Assembly: GCA_905178155.1 (NCBI GenBank)
Contig: CAJINV010000010.1
Coordinates: 129,247 to 193,246, forward strand
Direction: 5' to 3'
DNA: 64,000 nt
Source: Amoebophrya sp. A120
Lineage: Eukaryota; Sar; Dinophyceae; Syndiniales; Amoebophryaceae
In this document: positions 34,878-45,227 of the stretch, piece by piece
Position numbering within the stretch: the first letter of the stretch is position 1
Layout: every line of letters begins with the position of its first letter
Notes under the pieces: generated by a model
What the model was told of the DNA's origin: nothing
The model's database searches: none
What the model saw: only the letters and a program-made list of their open reading frames with translations
Translations under genes and position numbers: made by a program

Positions 34878-37135
34878 TCACTGCGCCGCTCCGTACCCGT
34901 ACGCAGCTGCTCCCTGGTTGTAACCGTACGCAGCTGCTTGTTGGTTGTAGCCGTACGCAGCCGCAGCCCCCTGGTCGTACCCGTAGGCTGTATGACAGTG
35001 CACAACTCCCCCTCCCCCTCATTTGTATTGCATGAACAGCAATACAAACGCCAGCGATCCTGGAGCTTGTGCATGGCAAATTTATGTAACTGTTTGGGCT
35101 TTCGAAATTTGTCATGCAAACATTGCCACAGGGAAGCGACTGGATTTGGGATTTTGCATGACAAACGAGGGGCGGGAGTTGTGCACTGTCATACGCTGCT
35201 CCCTGGCCGTACAACCCGCCATAAGCGGCGGCGGCCCCTTGTTGCTGGTCATAGTACGCTGCCCCCTGGCCTTATGGAAGCGTCAGGTTTGAAATCGTCA
35301 AAGTTGAAATAATTTGTAATGCATAAAATGCATGACCCGAGGTACGTGTGTTGCAGAGCAGGCAAGTGAGGCCGATTGTCAGCCTGTTTGGGGTTACAGA
35401 TCGAGCGGCTAAAGTAGCATGAGAAAATCGCTCTTCTTTGCCTAAGCAGCATGACAAACTGGATTTAGGGACCACCGAAATTTGTCATGCGCCAGTTGGA
35501 AACTGGGTCCCAACTGGCGTCCATTTTATGCATGGCAAATTATTTCAACTTTGTAGATTTCAACTCTGACACATCCATAGGCCTTGCTGTCGATCCCGAA
35601 CCAGGGCGTGCTGGTCCGCCGCACTCAGCCCTCCGGGCGCCGAGTTGCGATCGCCGTCGGAAGTCGTAGAAGTGGCTCGGAAACAGTAGCAGTACACCAG
35701 AACCCCAGCCACTGCAATCCCGACGACGCCGACGCCGAAAAGCACGAAGAAGATGATCATGCTTTGCTGCGCCATCCCATTGACGCCGTCCGCCATGTCC
35801 TTGGCCTGATTCGCGTTGGCTCCGAAGATGCTCGTCTGGGTCGTTGGTGTCCCGGCTGCTTGCTGCGGCTGCTGTTGCCCGTCCGGCAGTTGCTGTTGCT
35901 GTTGTGCAGCTCCTGCTGGGGGTTGCACTTGTTGTTGCTGTGGGTCTTGCACTTGCTGCGCCGGTGCAGCAGCAGGGCCCCCTTGCATTTGCCCGTCTGC
36001 CTTGCTCACTTCCTGCTTCTCGGTCTGCCCGACAGCCAGTTTTTCGTGCTCCTGCACAAAAGTACTTTCGGCACCATCAACCGGAGCTGCTGCTGTCTTG
36101 CTGGTCCCGGTCCCGGAGGAACTCGTAGTTGTACCTCTGGCATCAACCTCCGCTCCGCCGGTCACCATACCGGCAAAATCGAGCGCGAGCTGAAACATGG
36201 AAGCCGGCGAATCGTTATCATCAAGCAAAAAAATGTTAACGTTCTTAACGGCTTTGTGGCATTTTCGCAGTCATGCATGACAAATTTTTGCTATCATGAT
36301 GCATGCTAGGCAATACAAATGTGGGAATCATTTCTTGTCGTGCACTCCTGCATTCCAAATTCTGTTAAAGTTACACACTTTTTGCTGTGATAATCGTTTT
36401 CCCGGCGCTCGAGAAATTTCTTGCTCTTTTCCTGCCCGTATCAAGTGCAAAAGTGTCTGGGTCTGGAAGAGTCGTGCTGTTTTTGCATGACGCACCAGAA
36501 GGTCTGGCATCGAAGCTCTAGCATCACAGGTCATCTCGAGAAGCTTCCGCCATGCCGAATCCGCATGACAAATCCCCCATTTATTTGGTGACAAAAAGCG
36601 GGCAGCTTTTGCTGCCTATGCACGAGAGATTTTTCTGTGTTCATCTTCATCTGAAACGCGCGTCACAGGTTTGTACTCTTCCAGACCCAGACATATTTGC
36701 AATGCATAGCCCGTTCTGGGAGCTGAAAAAGAGGAAGCTGCTGGAGGAAGGATCAACTTGTTTGGTATGATCAACTGCAGCTGCGCCGGCGGGGACGTCT
36801 TCGGAGGAAGAAGCTGTGGAGGATGACACGACAGGTGTTGTTTGTGTTTGATCGTCTTTGTCCTTTTCCGCTTGTAGTTCATCCTGCGTGGCTGGCAGAA
36901 TTTCCGCCGGAGCATCAACATCAGAAGATGTTCCATCGTCCTTGGCCTGTGCCATCCGATCGGCCTGGAGGTGATCTTGTCCTGACGTATCCTGCTCCAC
37001 GGCCCCGGCGAAAGCGGTAAATTCCTGGAAGAGAAAAATGAAGGCCGTGATCGACAGAAGCAAAAACTTGTTTGGAGCACGCGGCTCCGATGCCGCAACC
37101 ACAATGCGGGGAGAAATCAGCGCACCGGTCGTCAT
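34878..37135 (-). CDS. G6: single-pass membrane protein with AYGYNQ-repeat tail, SDRK paralog family
   Basis: About 426 aa. Exons: 37135-36709, 36433-36393, 36210-35580, 35267-35194, 34985-34878 (TGA). ATG 37135. Hydrophobic N-terminus (FLLLSITAFIFLF), HLQADRM, then SFLFFSSQNGQEKSKKFLERREND (two introners fall in this block) and SPASMFQLALDFAGMV. A Gln/Pro-rich region precedes the membrane span at about 307-333 (SMIIFFVLFGVGVVGIAVAGVLVYCY). The motif PGGLSAADQHAL is shared with G9. The tail repeats AAYGY[DN]Q four times, a low-complexity Tyr/Gln/Ala pattern. Function unknown. Confidence 0.87.
34991..35193. mobile_element. Introner, family C
   Basis: Arms GTGCACAACTCCCCCTCCCC and complement. 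Duplication GGCTG/CGCTG. Lies within the tail repeats of G6. Confidence 0.91.
35273..35579. mobile_element. Introner, family E
   Basis: Arms GTCAGGTTTGAAATCGTCAA and complement. Duplication GGCCT/GGCCT. Confidence 0.94.
36216..36392. mobile_element. Introner, family M
   Basis: Arms TCAAGCAAAAAAATGTTAAC and GTTAAAGTTACACACTTTTT; ends TATCATC...GTGATA. Duplication ATCGT/ATCGT. Confidence 0.92.
36439..36708. mobile_element. Introner, family B
   Basis: Arms GTGTCTGGGTCTGGAAGA and complement; ends TATCAAG...GCATA. Duplication GCCCG/GCCCG. Confidence 0.93.
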
Positions 37136-37742
37136 GATACTTTTTTGTTTTTGAACCAAAAAAATGTTGTTCCAGTGAAACTCACAAACTACTACGATTT
37201 ATAGGTAGCGAGAGAAAATGTCGCGAAGAAAATTATTGACGATGTTTGGGCGGTAGTAGAAGTCATCATAGAAGATCTAGCAGACGAAGATCGATACGAC
37301 ACACGATTTTCGTTCACGACGACCCTTTCCTACTTAATCTAAAATTTGTTTCTGAAAACAATAGGATGTCACCTTGAGTGAGTGCTACGAAGCAGAACGA
37401 AACGACGAAGACTCATTCCTACAGAATCTTCAGAGATCTGGTTCACGATTACGTCAAGACACCGAAATCAATGCATTTTCATTTTCATTCATTGGGATTC
37501 TTGGACATGGAAACCACGAGCGAACTTTTGTACGACGCGGGCAACCGTAGTAGACGGCGTTTATTTGATGCCATTCAGGTGTGTCAGTGGAAGGATGGAC
37601 TTCAACAGCTTAGGAGTGTCAGTGTTCATAGTTCGACAATTGTTCTTCCACAAAAATCAGCTCACTTTCGCGGCGTGCGTCCGTGACCATCAGCTACTCC
37701 ACACCCTGGCAATACTACGCTGCAGCTGCTCCACACGGGTTG
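37136..37742. other. Intergenic, G6 to G7
   Basis: Just downstream of the G7 stop, the minus strand still resembles the Tyr/Ala tail repeats of G6 but in another frame and with a stop. Otherwise no feature. Confidence 0.5.
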
Positions 37743-38693
37743 TCATATCGATCCGTACGCTGCTCCCTGATCTTCATACCCCGCGTGGTCCGCTCCTGCG
37801 GCCGTATCCTGGTCTTGCTGCTGCAGAGCCCGCGTGGTCACTACGGCGTCCTGCTCCATAGCAGTCGTTGTGGTCTTGACATCGCTTTTTATTTGGTGAG
37901 TGCCACTAGAAGAAGAAGATGCACCACCATCTTCACGCCGGGGGCAAGAACAACCACAGAAGTAGCACACCAGCACGATGATCACGGCGCCCGCCAGGAT
38001 GCCGACCCCCAAAAAGCTGAGAAAAATCTTGAGGAAGGCAGCCCACAAATCTTCTTTTGCTCCCGCCGCGATCGATTGGCCGAGCGAGGTGCCGACGGGC
38101 CGGACCACATCTACATCAGAGACGGTCTTGGAGACTGCGTCCTGCAAAGATGAAGGCACCTCCAGGGGATCGTCGTTCTTTTCATCGTCCCGGCTGTGAC
38201 GTTCTTCTTCTTCGAGGTGGAATTTCTCCGTTCTGGTTCTTTTGCTCCCCTGGTCTTGCTCGTTTTGCGATGCGGAGAAGAGGAAAGAAGTGCTCGCCGG
38301 GGGAGAGTCGTGTGCATGTGCTGCAATAGAGGGTGTTCTTACGGCCCCCGCATCTACCGGGCCCGAAGGGGCTCGTTGAGAGTTGACACCTTCATGATGT
38401 TGCAGCGCCGAAACGATCTCACGATCTACCGGAAGATTCATTTTCTCCAAGACGACCACCTCTTTAGAGTTGCTAGTCTTCCTCTCCATCGAAGATCGAA
38501 TTCGGTCAGCTTCTAGTAGGTCGCCAGGCGCCACCTCGTGTTTCAGTTGCTGTTCATCTGTTGATGTGTCGAGGTCGACTGTCTTTGCCCTTGCTCCGAC
38601 AAGAAGAAAGACCGGATGTCCATCTTGACGCAGGTGGTTCGGCTGCAGAAGAAAGTAGATGAAGCAGCGAGACCAAAAACGAAGAAAAATCAT
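37743..38693 (-). CDS. G7: uninterrupted single-pass membrane protein, SDRK paralog family
   Basis: About 316 aa in one exon, the only array member with no introner. ATG 38693 (the frame opens upstream only with TTG). N-terminal hydrophobic segment (FLRFWSRCFIYFLL), LLEADRI, SFLFSASQNEQ followed by a diverged basic/acidic block instead of KKFLERR, and no clear MFQYVLDFAG. Membrane span at about 219-245 (AFLKIFLSFLGVGILAGAVIIVLVCYF), a Cys-rich CGCSC juxtamembrane motif, then a tail ending YEDQGAAYGSI, which matches the beginning of the G6 tail repeats. Function unknown; it is the most diverged member. Confidence 0.82.
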   Translation of the reverse strand: MIFLRFWSRCFIYFLLQPNHLRQDGHPVFLLVGARAKTVDLDTSTDEQQLKHEVAPGDLLEADRIRSSMERKTSNSKEVVVLEKMNLPVDREIVSALQHHEGVNSQRAPSGPVDAGAVRTPSIAAHAHDSPPASTSFLFSASQNEQDQGSKRTRTEKFHLEEEERHSRDDEKNDDPLEVPSSLQDAVSKTVSDVDVVRPVGTSLGQSIAAGAKEDLWAAFLKIFLSFLGVGILAGAVIIVLVCYFCGCSCPRREDGGASSSSSGTHQIKSDVKTTTTAMEQDAVVTTRALQQQDQDTAAGADHAGYEDQGAAYGSI

Positions 38694-38971
38694 CGTCGAC
38701 AAAATGTGCGCGTTCGCCGAAACAACACTAGAAGGTGACTTTCTCGCCCGTGATATTTGATCCCGACGAGTGCCAATGCATTTTGTTACATTTTACAACA
38801 ACAAAAAATGCCTACATAAACATCTGTGGCATGATGTACAATAGCGCTTCATGATTCCATTTTCATCGTGTTGTAGCGCTGGCGCTAGTGATTTGAAAAC
38901 GCCCTCCTTTCATCTTCATTCACCTTAAACGCGATGTTAGTAGAGGAGCAGAGCTAGCGCGGATTGCAATC
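38694..38971. other. Divergent intergenic spacer, G7 / G8
   Basis: Short 278-bp spacer between divergently read genes; no motif I can defend. Confidence 0.4.
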
Positions 38972-39022
38972 ATGATGTCACGACAACGAATCAAGTCGTC
39001 CCAGCACGACGACCACGACCCT
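38966..39022 (+). repeat. 57-bp direct duplication, copy 1
   Basis: Starts GCAATCATGATGTCACGACA and ends CCACGACCCT. Matches 40474-40531 except for one inserted A. It contains the start codon of G8. Confidence 0.92.
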
Positions 39023-40721
39023 ATCAAATGTAAAAATGTCTGGGTCTGGAAGAATGGAAGGCTTGTCATGCTTGTCTGGCATGACCCATGATGCTTGTAA
39101 TGCATGACCCAGCATCACAGATTTTTGGAAAGCTTCCTGATGCCATTTCCGCATGACAAATGCCCTCCTCGCGTAGCACAAATGTGGCTCCTCTTGCTGG
39201 TCATGCAATACAGATTTTTTTAGACTCCAAAGTTAGCATCACAAGTTCCAACTTTCCAGACCCAGACATTTTTACATTTGATACGACCCGACCGGTCCTT
39301 ATCTCGCCCACGCCTCCCCGGTGAACTTCTTTCCGCAGAAGCCCGTATCAAAATGAAAAATCCCTCCTCCCCATATCAAATTGGAAATCTGTGATGCAGG
39401 ATTTGTGTACAGGGATCGGCTTTGTCTTGCAGAAGAGGACTGCACGCAGATACAAAGCCTGAGCTGGGCTCTTTCGGTGTTGGCGCCTAGCAAGAGAGAC
39501 GTATCCTCTGCGCGCCATACAGCATTACAAATTGCCCGCAAAGCACGGCGGAGTCTCTGGCTTAGCCTTATTGCAATACAGAGACGATTTGCGTCCGCAA
39601 ATCAGCATCGCAAATTTTCAGAAGTATGTCTTTTCAGTATGGGGAGGGGGGATTTTTCCATACGATAGCCCGGGGTGTTTCCCTTGCGCCTGACGAAGTT
39701 GGAGTATCTGAAGCACAAAAACACCGCAGATGCTGCAGCAAGTGCTCAGAAAGAAGATGCCGATAAAGTACAACCAACACAGTTCATGCTCGACGACCCG
39801 GGTTTCCTCTACGTTCGTCGTCCTCTAACCGCCGAGGTGGTCGATGCGGAGCACATGCCGGGGAGTGCGAACCGTAGATGGTGGAAGAAGCGCTGTCCCC
39901 AGTCGCAGGAGCGGTGCAGCAAGCCGGGAGAGTGTAAGGACAAGAACTACTCGGGGGTGAAGATGACAAAGGACGATAGTTGCAAGGGAGTGTATTACGA
40001 CCAGAAGATTGAAAATTGGACAAGTTTGGACGGAGATTACAAACAGCAGCTGCTTGGACGGTCGAGTCCTAAAAGTCCCGCTCTTCATCCCGTCGGAGGC
40101 CATGGCGACCAGAAAAACAGAAACAAAGCCGGCGACACGCCTTTCACCAAGCTGCTCTCCCTTCCGCTGGCGGAGTTTTTGCATCTCTTTTTGGAAGCGG
40201 ATGAGAAGGAGATCCGGAAAATAGCGGAAGTAATCGACGTGACGGTGCAGGTGCATATGCATTTGCAAAACTATAATCGTACTAGTATAAATCGCATGAC
40301 AAATTAGCTCAGCATGAGAAATGGAATTTGTCATGTTGATTTGCCTTGGGATGGAGATTTGTAATGCATGACTGCGATTAGGATTACAACTACGAGTGCG
40401 ATGCTTTTGCGCAGGATAGTGCACCTGACGGCGCAGTTTCTTCGGGTGAACGATGAAGACAAACTGTTGAAGTGCAATCATGAATGTCACGACAACGAAT
40501 CAAGTCGTCCCAGCACGACGACCACGACCCTGAGTTGCCGAGTGAAAGTATTTCATCTTCAACGACGTGAAGGCGCCATTTCTTTCTACTTCGTCACCGA
40601 TCATATGACATCACGACCGATATGTCACCTCGTGTTGCCAGTATGCGATGATAGATCAATGCATCAGGACGACGAGACTGAGACAACTGTGCTTGACGTG
40701 ATTGAAGAAGGTTGTAGGTGA
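38972..40721 (+). CDS. G8: unknown protein, only plus-strand gene of the cluster
   Basis: About 328 aa. Exons: 38972-39021, 39290-39345, 39673-40255, 40424-40721 (TGA). The in-frame upstream stop at 38894 and the double ATG at 38972 set the start. After removing three introners the frame is continuous. No signal peptide or membrane span is visible. The middle part has a Cys/Lys/Trp-rich stretch (RWWKKRCPQSQERCSKPGEC) and a Leu-rich helix (LLSLPLAEFLHLFLEADEKEIRKI). The C-terminal exon reads the second copy of the 57-bp duplication in a different frame (CHDNESSRPSTTTTT). I do not recognise the protein. It interrupts the tandem array and is read in the opposite direction. Confidence 0.75.
39022..39283. 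mobile_element. Introner, family B
   Basis: Arms ATGTCTGGGTCTGGAAGAAT and complement. Flanking copies CGACCC/CGACCC (6 bp); only the 6-bp removal keeps the G8 frame. Confidence 0.9.
39346..39667. mobile_element. Introner, family D'
   Basis: Arms GAAAAATCCCTCCTCCCCAT and complement; ends TATCA...CGATA. Duplication GCCCG/GCCCG. Confidence 0.92.
40256..40418. mobile_element. Introner, family A
   Basis: Ends TATGCATTTGCAAAAC...CTTTTGCGCAGGATA. Duplication GTGCA/GTGCA. In a plus-strand gene. Confidence 0.92.
40474..40531 (+). repeat. 57-bp direct duplication, copy 2
   Basis: 58 bp, one base longer than 38966-39022. Lies in the last exon of G8. Confidence 0.92.
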
Positions 40722-41388
40722 AAGGAGTTGGACATCGAGTAGGACCGGGAGACATATTTTTGTGCAGCATCGCTTTATATTCACATCGTTTTCATCATTT
40801 TGGAGGTCGATGCTCTCCCACAAAAATTGTACAAAAATATTCGATCGATCTCATCTTCATCAACGGTCGGAAACTCGACCTGAAATATTCCAGTGTTAAC
40901 ATCAAGCGATAGAGTACATACGTGTTCGTGTGAAAATGATAAACAAGTAGACATCATTCATAAAGGTCGCGCTCCTTCAGTGCTTGCAGCCACGGGGCAC
41001 GACAGCAAACCGAGATAGTATAGAATCTTGTGCGATGAAAGACACACGTCAACAAACTTGGTCCGGAATAAAAAGTAAAAATGCAGCTACTCACCATCGT
41101 AGTCGTGGAGGTTGTGGCGCATCTCTTTACCCTCAATAGTTTCCGGAAGAAGACGAGTCCCAGTCCCCCGGCGGGGTGACAGACTCGACTCTATCGAGGA
41201 GTAGAGCTAGAGTTTATGCTAGTACATTCATGATCAGCCTGTGGTGACAACGTGTAGTCGACGTCCGTGGAACTGCTACAGGAGTTCGACGTGCTCCTTC
41301 AGATAACAAATCTGCTGCTCCTCCTTCTCCGAATGTAGAAGAAGTGGACCATCAACTACCTCCGATGTAGTACAACTTGTCGTCCTGC
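40722..41388. other. Intergenic, G8 to G9
   Basis: No supported feature. Confidence 0.45.
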
Positions 41389-44014
41389 TCACGACTCCTG
41401 CTGGGTCCCCCCGTAGTCCTCCGCCCCCTGCACCCGCTCCTGCTCACGTGCTATCAAATGCAAAAGCGTCTGGGTCTGGAAGAGTGCAGACTTGTCACGC
41501 ATATTTTCCATGCCCCATGAGGTCTGGAATGCGGGGCCTAGCATGACAGATTCTGCGAAGTCTCTATCATGCCCACCCTGCGTGAGAAACTCCCGCTCAT
41601 GTTGGTATAAAAAAGGACAACTTTTGGCGATCACGCAACACAGATTTTTGTGTGAAGACCCACAGGACGCATCACAAATTCCATCCTCACAGACACAGAC
41701 ATTTTTGCATTTGATAAGTGCGCGGAACAGCGCGTTCTGGTCCGCTGCAGTCAGTCCGCCGGGGCCCGGAGTTGTTGTAGCTGCTGTCGCGGCCTGCTTT
41801 TTGGCGTCGCTGGAGTCCCAGTATGAACTGCAAAAGTATCATACTCGTATAAACTATAAATGCATATACAAATCTCCCCAGCATGAGAAATAAAATTTGC
41901 AATGCGGATTTACCTCGGGAAAAAGATTTGTAATGCATGATTGCAATACGAATACGATACTTTTGCACAGGATATCCAGCACCGCACGATGATGTAGAAG
42001 ATGATTCCAAGCACGATCATATCAATTGCAAATATGTCTGGGTCTGGAAGCGAGGAAGTTTGTCATACTCAGCGAGCATGACTTTCAAGTCTGTCATGCA
42101 CGTTATCCAAAAGCTGAAGCTCGAGCTCCAATTTTCTGTCATGCGAAAACGCAGTTTGTCATTCTGAATAGACAACACGTAGCAAGTCCGAAACTTGTCA
42201 TGCTGAGCCGTCACTTGTGGCATCCTCATGATTCGCCACTCAGCATCACAAGTTTCCAGACCCAGACACTTTTGCAATCCATAGATCACCCCGGCGCAGC
42301 CCAAAAAAACGATCGTGCACACCATAGCACAAGCGCATCCTTTCGCGTATGCAAGAAAAAAACTGCGTAAGTTGTGTAACTTTCTTGGAGGATAGCATCA
42401 CAAGTTTGCTCGGCATGACATAGAAAACCACCTGTCATGCGCAGCTAGTACAACGTGTATTAAACACGTACGTGTAAACACGTACGAAAGTAAGAGCCTC
42501 TGACGCATGTCCAACAAGACAGGAGGTGTACTTGTCTTGCATCGTCTGCAACACAAAGTTACACCTACACAGTTTTTTTGTTGGATATTGCGGTCATGTC
42601 CACTGCTGTGCCCACGTCGTTTGCCATGTTGGCTTTCGCCTGCTTCCAAGCGGTATGCTGCGCAAAAGCATCTTCGCACTCGTTCTAAAAATCGCAGGCG
42701 TGCAAGACAAATCTCCTTGTTTCGCTTTCAAAGCTAAATCAGCATGACAAATCCACCCACTACTTGATGCACAACTTGTCACGCTGAGCTAATCTCGATC
42801 TTTTGTGTACTTGTTGCAATGACAACTACTAGTACTTAGTGCGAATCTTTTGCAAGATTTCCATTTCGTAAGCTGCGTTAGAGGTGGCCTGGAGATCCTG
42901 CGAAGCCGTCATCTGCTGCTGCTGCTGCTGCTGCTGTCCCTGCTGCTGTCCCTGCTGCTGTATGCTGGATGTGTCAGGTTTGAAATCGTCAAAGTTGAAA
43001 TAGTTTGTCATGCATAAAACGGATACCAGTTAGACCTGCAGTCTGTAGTCGGTGCATGGCAAATTTTCCCGGTCCTGGAAGCGAGTCTGTCATGCGGTTT
43101 ACGGCAAAAGAGCTGCCTTCTGTCTTGCTAGTTAGCAGTCCAACTTTTGACCCTTGCCAAGACTATAATCTGCCTCCCTTGGGTCCTCTGCAATAGGGTC
43201 ACTCTTTGCATCGCATTTTATGCATTACAAATTATTTCAACTTTGACGATTTCAAACCTGACGCTTCCATATGCTGTCCACCTCCGGTATTCGCGTTCAG
43301 CTTTTCCAGTTCCACAAAAGTGGTGGCAGATTTCGTTTTCGACGTAGCAGCAGCACACCCGGTTGATGTGCCAGCATCGTCGTCCTCCTCGTCACCCGCG
43401 CAGTTGTTGTGGCTTGCGAGCTCAACATCCCCAGCGTACCCGAGAGTGATGCTAACCGTATCAGCCAAGTCGATCATGGTTTGAAACGTCCACGCAGGCT
43501 CCCGGTCTTCTCGTCGCTCCAGAAACTTCTTCGTTTTGCTCTGCCCGTTCTGGGTAAAAGCGAGGAAGCTCGTCCAGGAAGGCTCTTCTTGTTCAAGATC
43601 GCTGGCAGTTGTAGTAGCAGAAGCTTGTCGTGCTGTGGATGATGGTGCACCAGGAGCTCCTTGCGCTGGTGGCTCCGCAGGAAGAAGACCCGAAGGATGA
43701 TTTTGATTCTTCTCATCTGCAATTTTCGCCTTGTAGTTTTCATCGTCCTTACTGCTACTACTGGTCTTGGCTCCTGCGCGGTCGGACTGCATGTCTTTAC
43801 TTGTTTTACTGACCCGCTGCGTGTCGATGGCTTCGACGGCAGTATGGACAAAGACGGCGCTGTTGTTAGTCAGGAATTGCAGCTGGTGCCGTAGTACTGT
43901 CGTGCTCGTCCACAGAAAAAGTTGTCTCCAACATGTAGCTGCCCTGGTTGTTATTTTCAACGCCGGGGCAGCACAAGCCGCCGTCGACGAAGAGCGTCCT
44001 TTTCGGAGGTTCAT
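41389..44014 (-). CDS. G9: single-pass membrane protein, SDRK paralog family
   Basis: About 381 aa. Exons: 44014-43272, 42955-42871, 42648-42588, 42342-42284, 42014-41975, 41816-41717, 41446-41389 (TGA). ATG 44014 (MNLRKGR). N-terminal hydrophobic region, FVHTAVEAIDTQ, MQSDRAG, then SFLAFTQNGQSKTKKFLERRED-REPAWTFQTMIDLADTV, FVELEKLN, a short polyglutamine run (CAG repeat, about 42908-42960) that received a family E insert, a membrane span at about 297-326 (CAMVCTIVFLGCAGVI-VLGIIFYIIV) and a tail with PGGLTAADQNALFRAREQ, shared with G6. Function unknown. Six introners. Confidence 0.87.
41452..41716. mobile_element. Introner, family B
   Basis: Arms CGTCTGGGTCTGGAAGAGT and a complement with CACAGACACAGACA. 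Duplication CGTGC/AGTGC. Confidence 0.91.
41822..41974. mobile_element. Introner, family A
   Basis: Ends TATGAACTGCAAAAG...TTTTGCACAGGATA. Duplication CCCAG/TCCAG. Confidence 0.92.
42020..42283. mobile_element. Introner, family B
   Basis: Arms ATGTCTGGGTCTGGAAG and complement; ends TATCAAT...CCATA. Duplication GATCA/GATCA. Splits the membrane span. Confidence 0.93.
42348..42587. mobile_element. Introner, family H
   Basis: Arms GTGTAACTTTCTTGGAGGAT and a complement with AAGTTACACCTACACAG; ends TATGCAAG...TTGGATA. Duplication TCGCG/TTGCG. Confidence 0.91.
42654..42870. mobile_element. Introner, family A (diverged)
   Basis: Arms GCGCAAAAGCATCTTCGCAC and GTGCGAATCTTTTGC; right end TTTCGTA. Duplication AGCGG/AGCTG. 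Read through, it would create the stop TAG at 42829. Confidence 0.82.
42961..43271. mobile_element. Introner, family E
   Basis: Arms GTGTCAGGTTTGAAATCGTC and complement. Duplication TGCTG/TGCTG, inside the CAG repeat of G9. Confidence 0.93.
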
Positions 44015-45227
44015 TTTTTTTCCGTCACTTGTTTCAATGAAGACAAAAAAAAACACGGTACTGCGAGCCTTGACAGCAAAAGCTCCCTGACCAACAGCAA
44101 AAACTGCAAGAGAATTTGGGTGAATTGTTGTCGGTATACGGATGTTTTTTTCATACAATCATGAAAATCAACATGTGTCAAAGGATGCAGGGGCATTGGT
44201 TTTAGCCTATTCGTATATACAACACGATACGATTTTTACGATGCAAACTACTTGTTTTCCTACAGCATGGCTTTTCCATCTTCTTCACGAAACGCCAAAG
44301 CGAAGGCCGTAGAGCAGGATAGGCGCGGAAGTTATAAGAATATACAGTGCTAGCTACAACTTCTTGCAGACCACCAGTGACGACCCTACAGAGCATGAAA
44401 CAGACCACCACGAGTTGTAGTTCTATGTGTGCGACGATCAGACGAGCAGCACTAGTAACGATGAGGCGCAACGGTGAGCAGCTGATCGTGATGACTGACT
44501 CCTTATGACGAGTGTGACCTTAAACGATCGTGCGCGTGATTGCTGACGGCACGCCTGCTGAAACCGTGGCGTGTTTCTACGCGGCAACGCAGCACGCGTG
44601 CCCAAGACGAGGCGAGTCTCGTCTCCTACCCATTTTCATTTTTTCCTTTTCCAAAGCAAAATGCGTAGTATACAGGTTTACAACGAGTTTTTCTTAAAGC
44701 GATTCGTTAGTTGGAAACAAACGCCACTCTCTACTGAGCACGATGTCATCATGAAAAGCGCTTCTTCAATAAGAGGTGTGTCTCGATAAAATTTGTACAA
44801 AAATGCTACAGAAATTGCAAAATAAAACAAGCCAGTCGTAGTGGACAAATTCAAAGGTCACAGCAATTTTCATCAAAACTTAGTAAACACAAACAGATCG
44901 TAGTTGTAAGATGTAATGTTAAAAGCAGAATGAAAAGTCAAATGCTAAAAGCGAACAATCAAACAGTCGTACAAACACAAAAACGGTGCATCAACAGCGG
45001 TAGAAGTCGGCGGCTTCTACCGAGGTTTAAAGAACTTGAAGTCATTCATTCTCATTCCTAAAAATCAAATCTGTATCTGAAAATAACCCAATTGAAGTAG
45101 TAGTAGATGTAAGACATACTGCTGAAGCTGAAATAACGGAGCAGAAGGAGTGCGCCGGTGATCCACTTCGCAATAGTAGACAAAGACATACTCGAGCAAA
45201 TAAATTGTAAGCACGTCCTCGATCATT
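44015..45227. other. Intergenic, G9 to G10
   Basis: AT-rich; no supported gene. Confidence 0.5.

Noticed and set aside
42829-43011. Apparent stop of G9 at 42829 (TAG)
   Set aside because: It lies within a diverged family A introner; removing 42654-42870 plus 5 bp continues the frame into a membrane span shared with paralogs.
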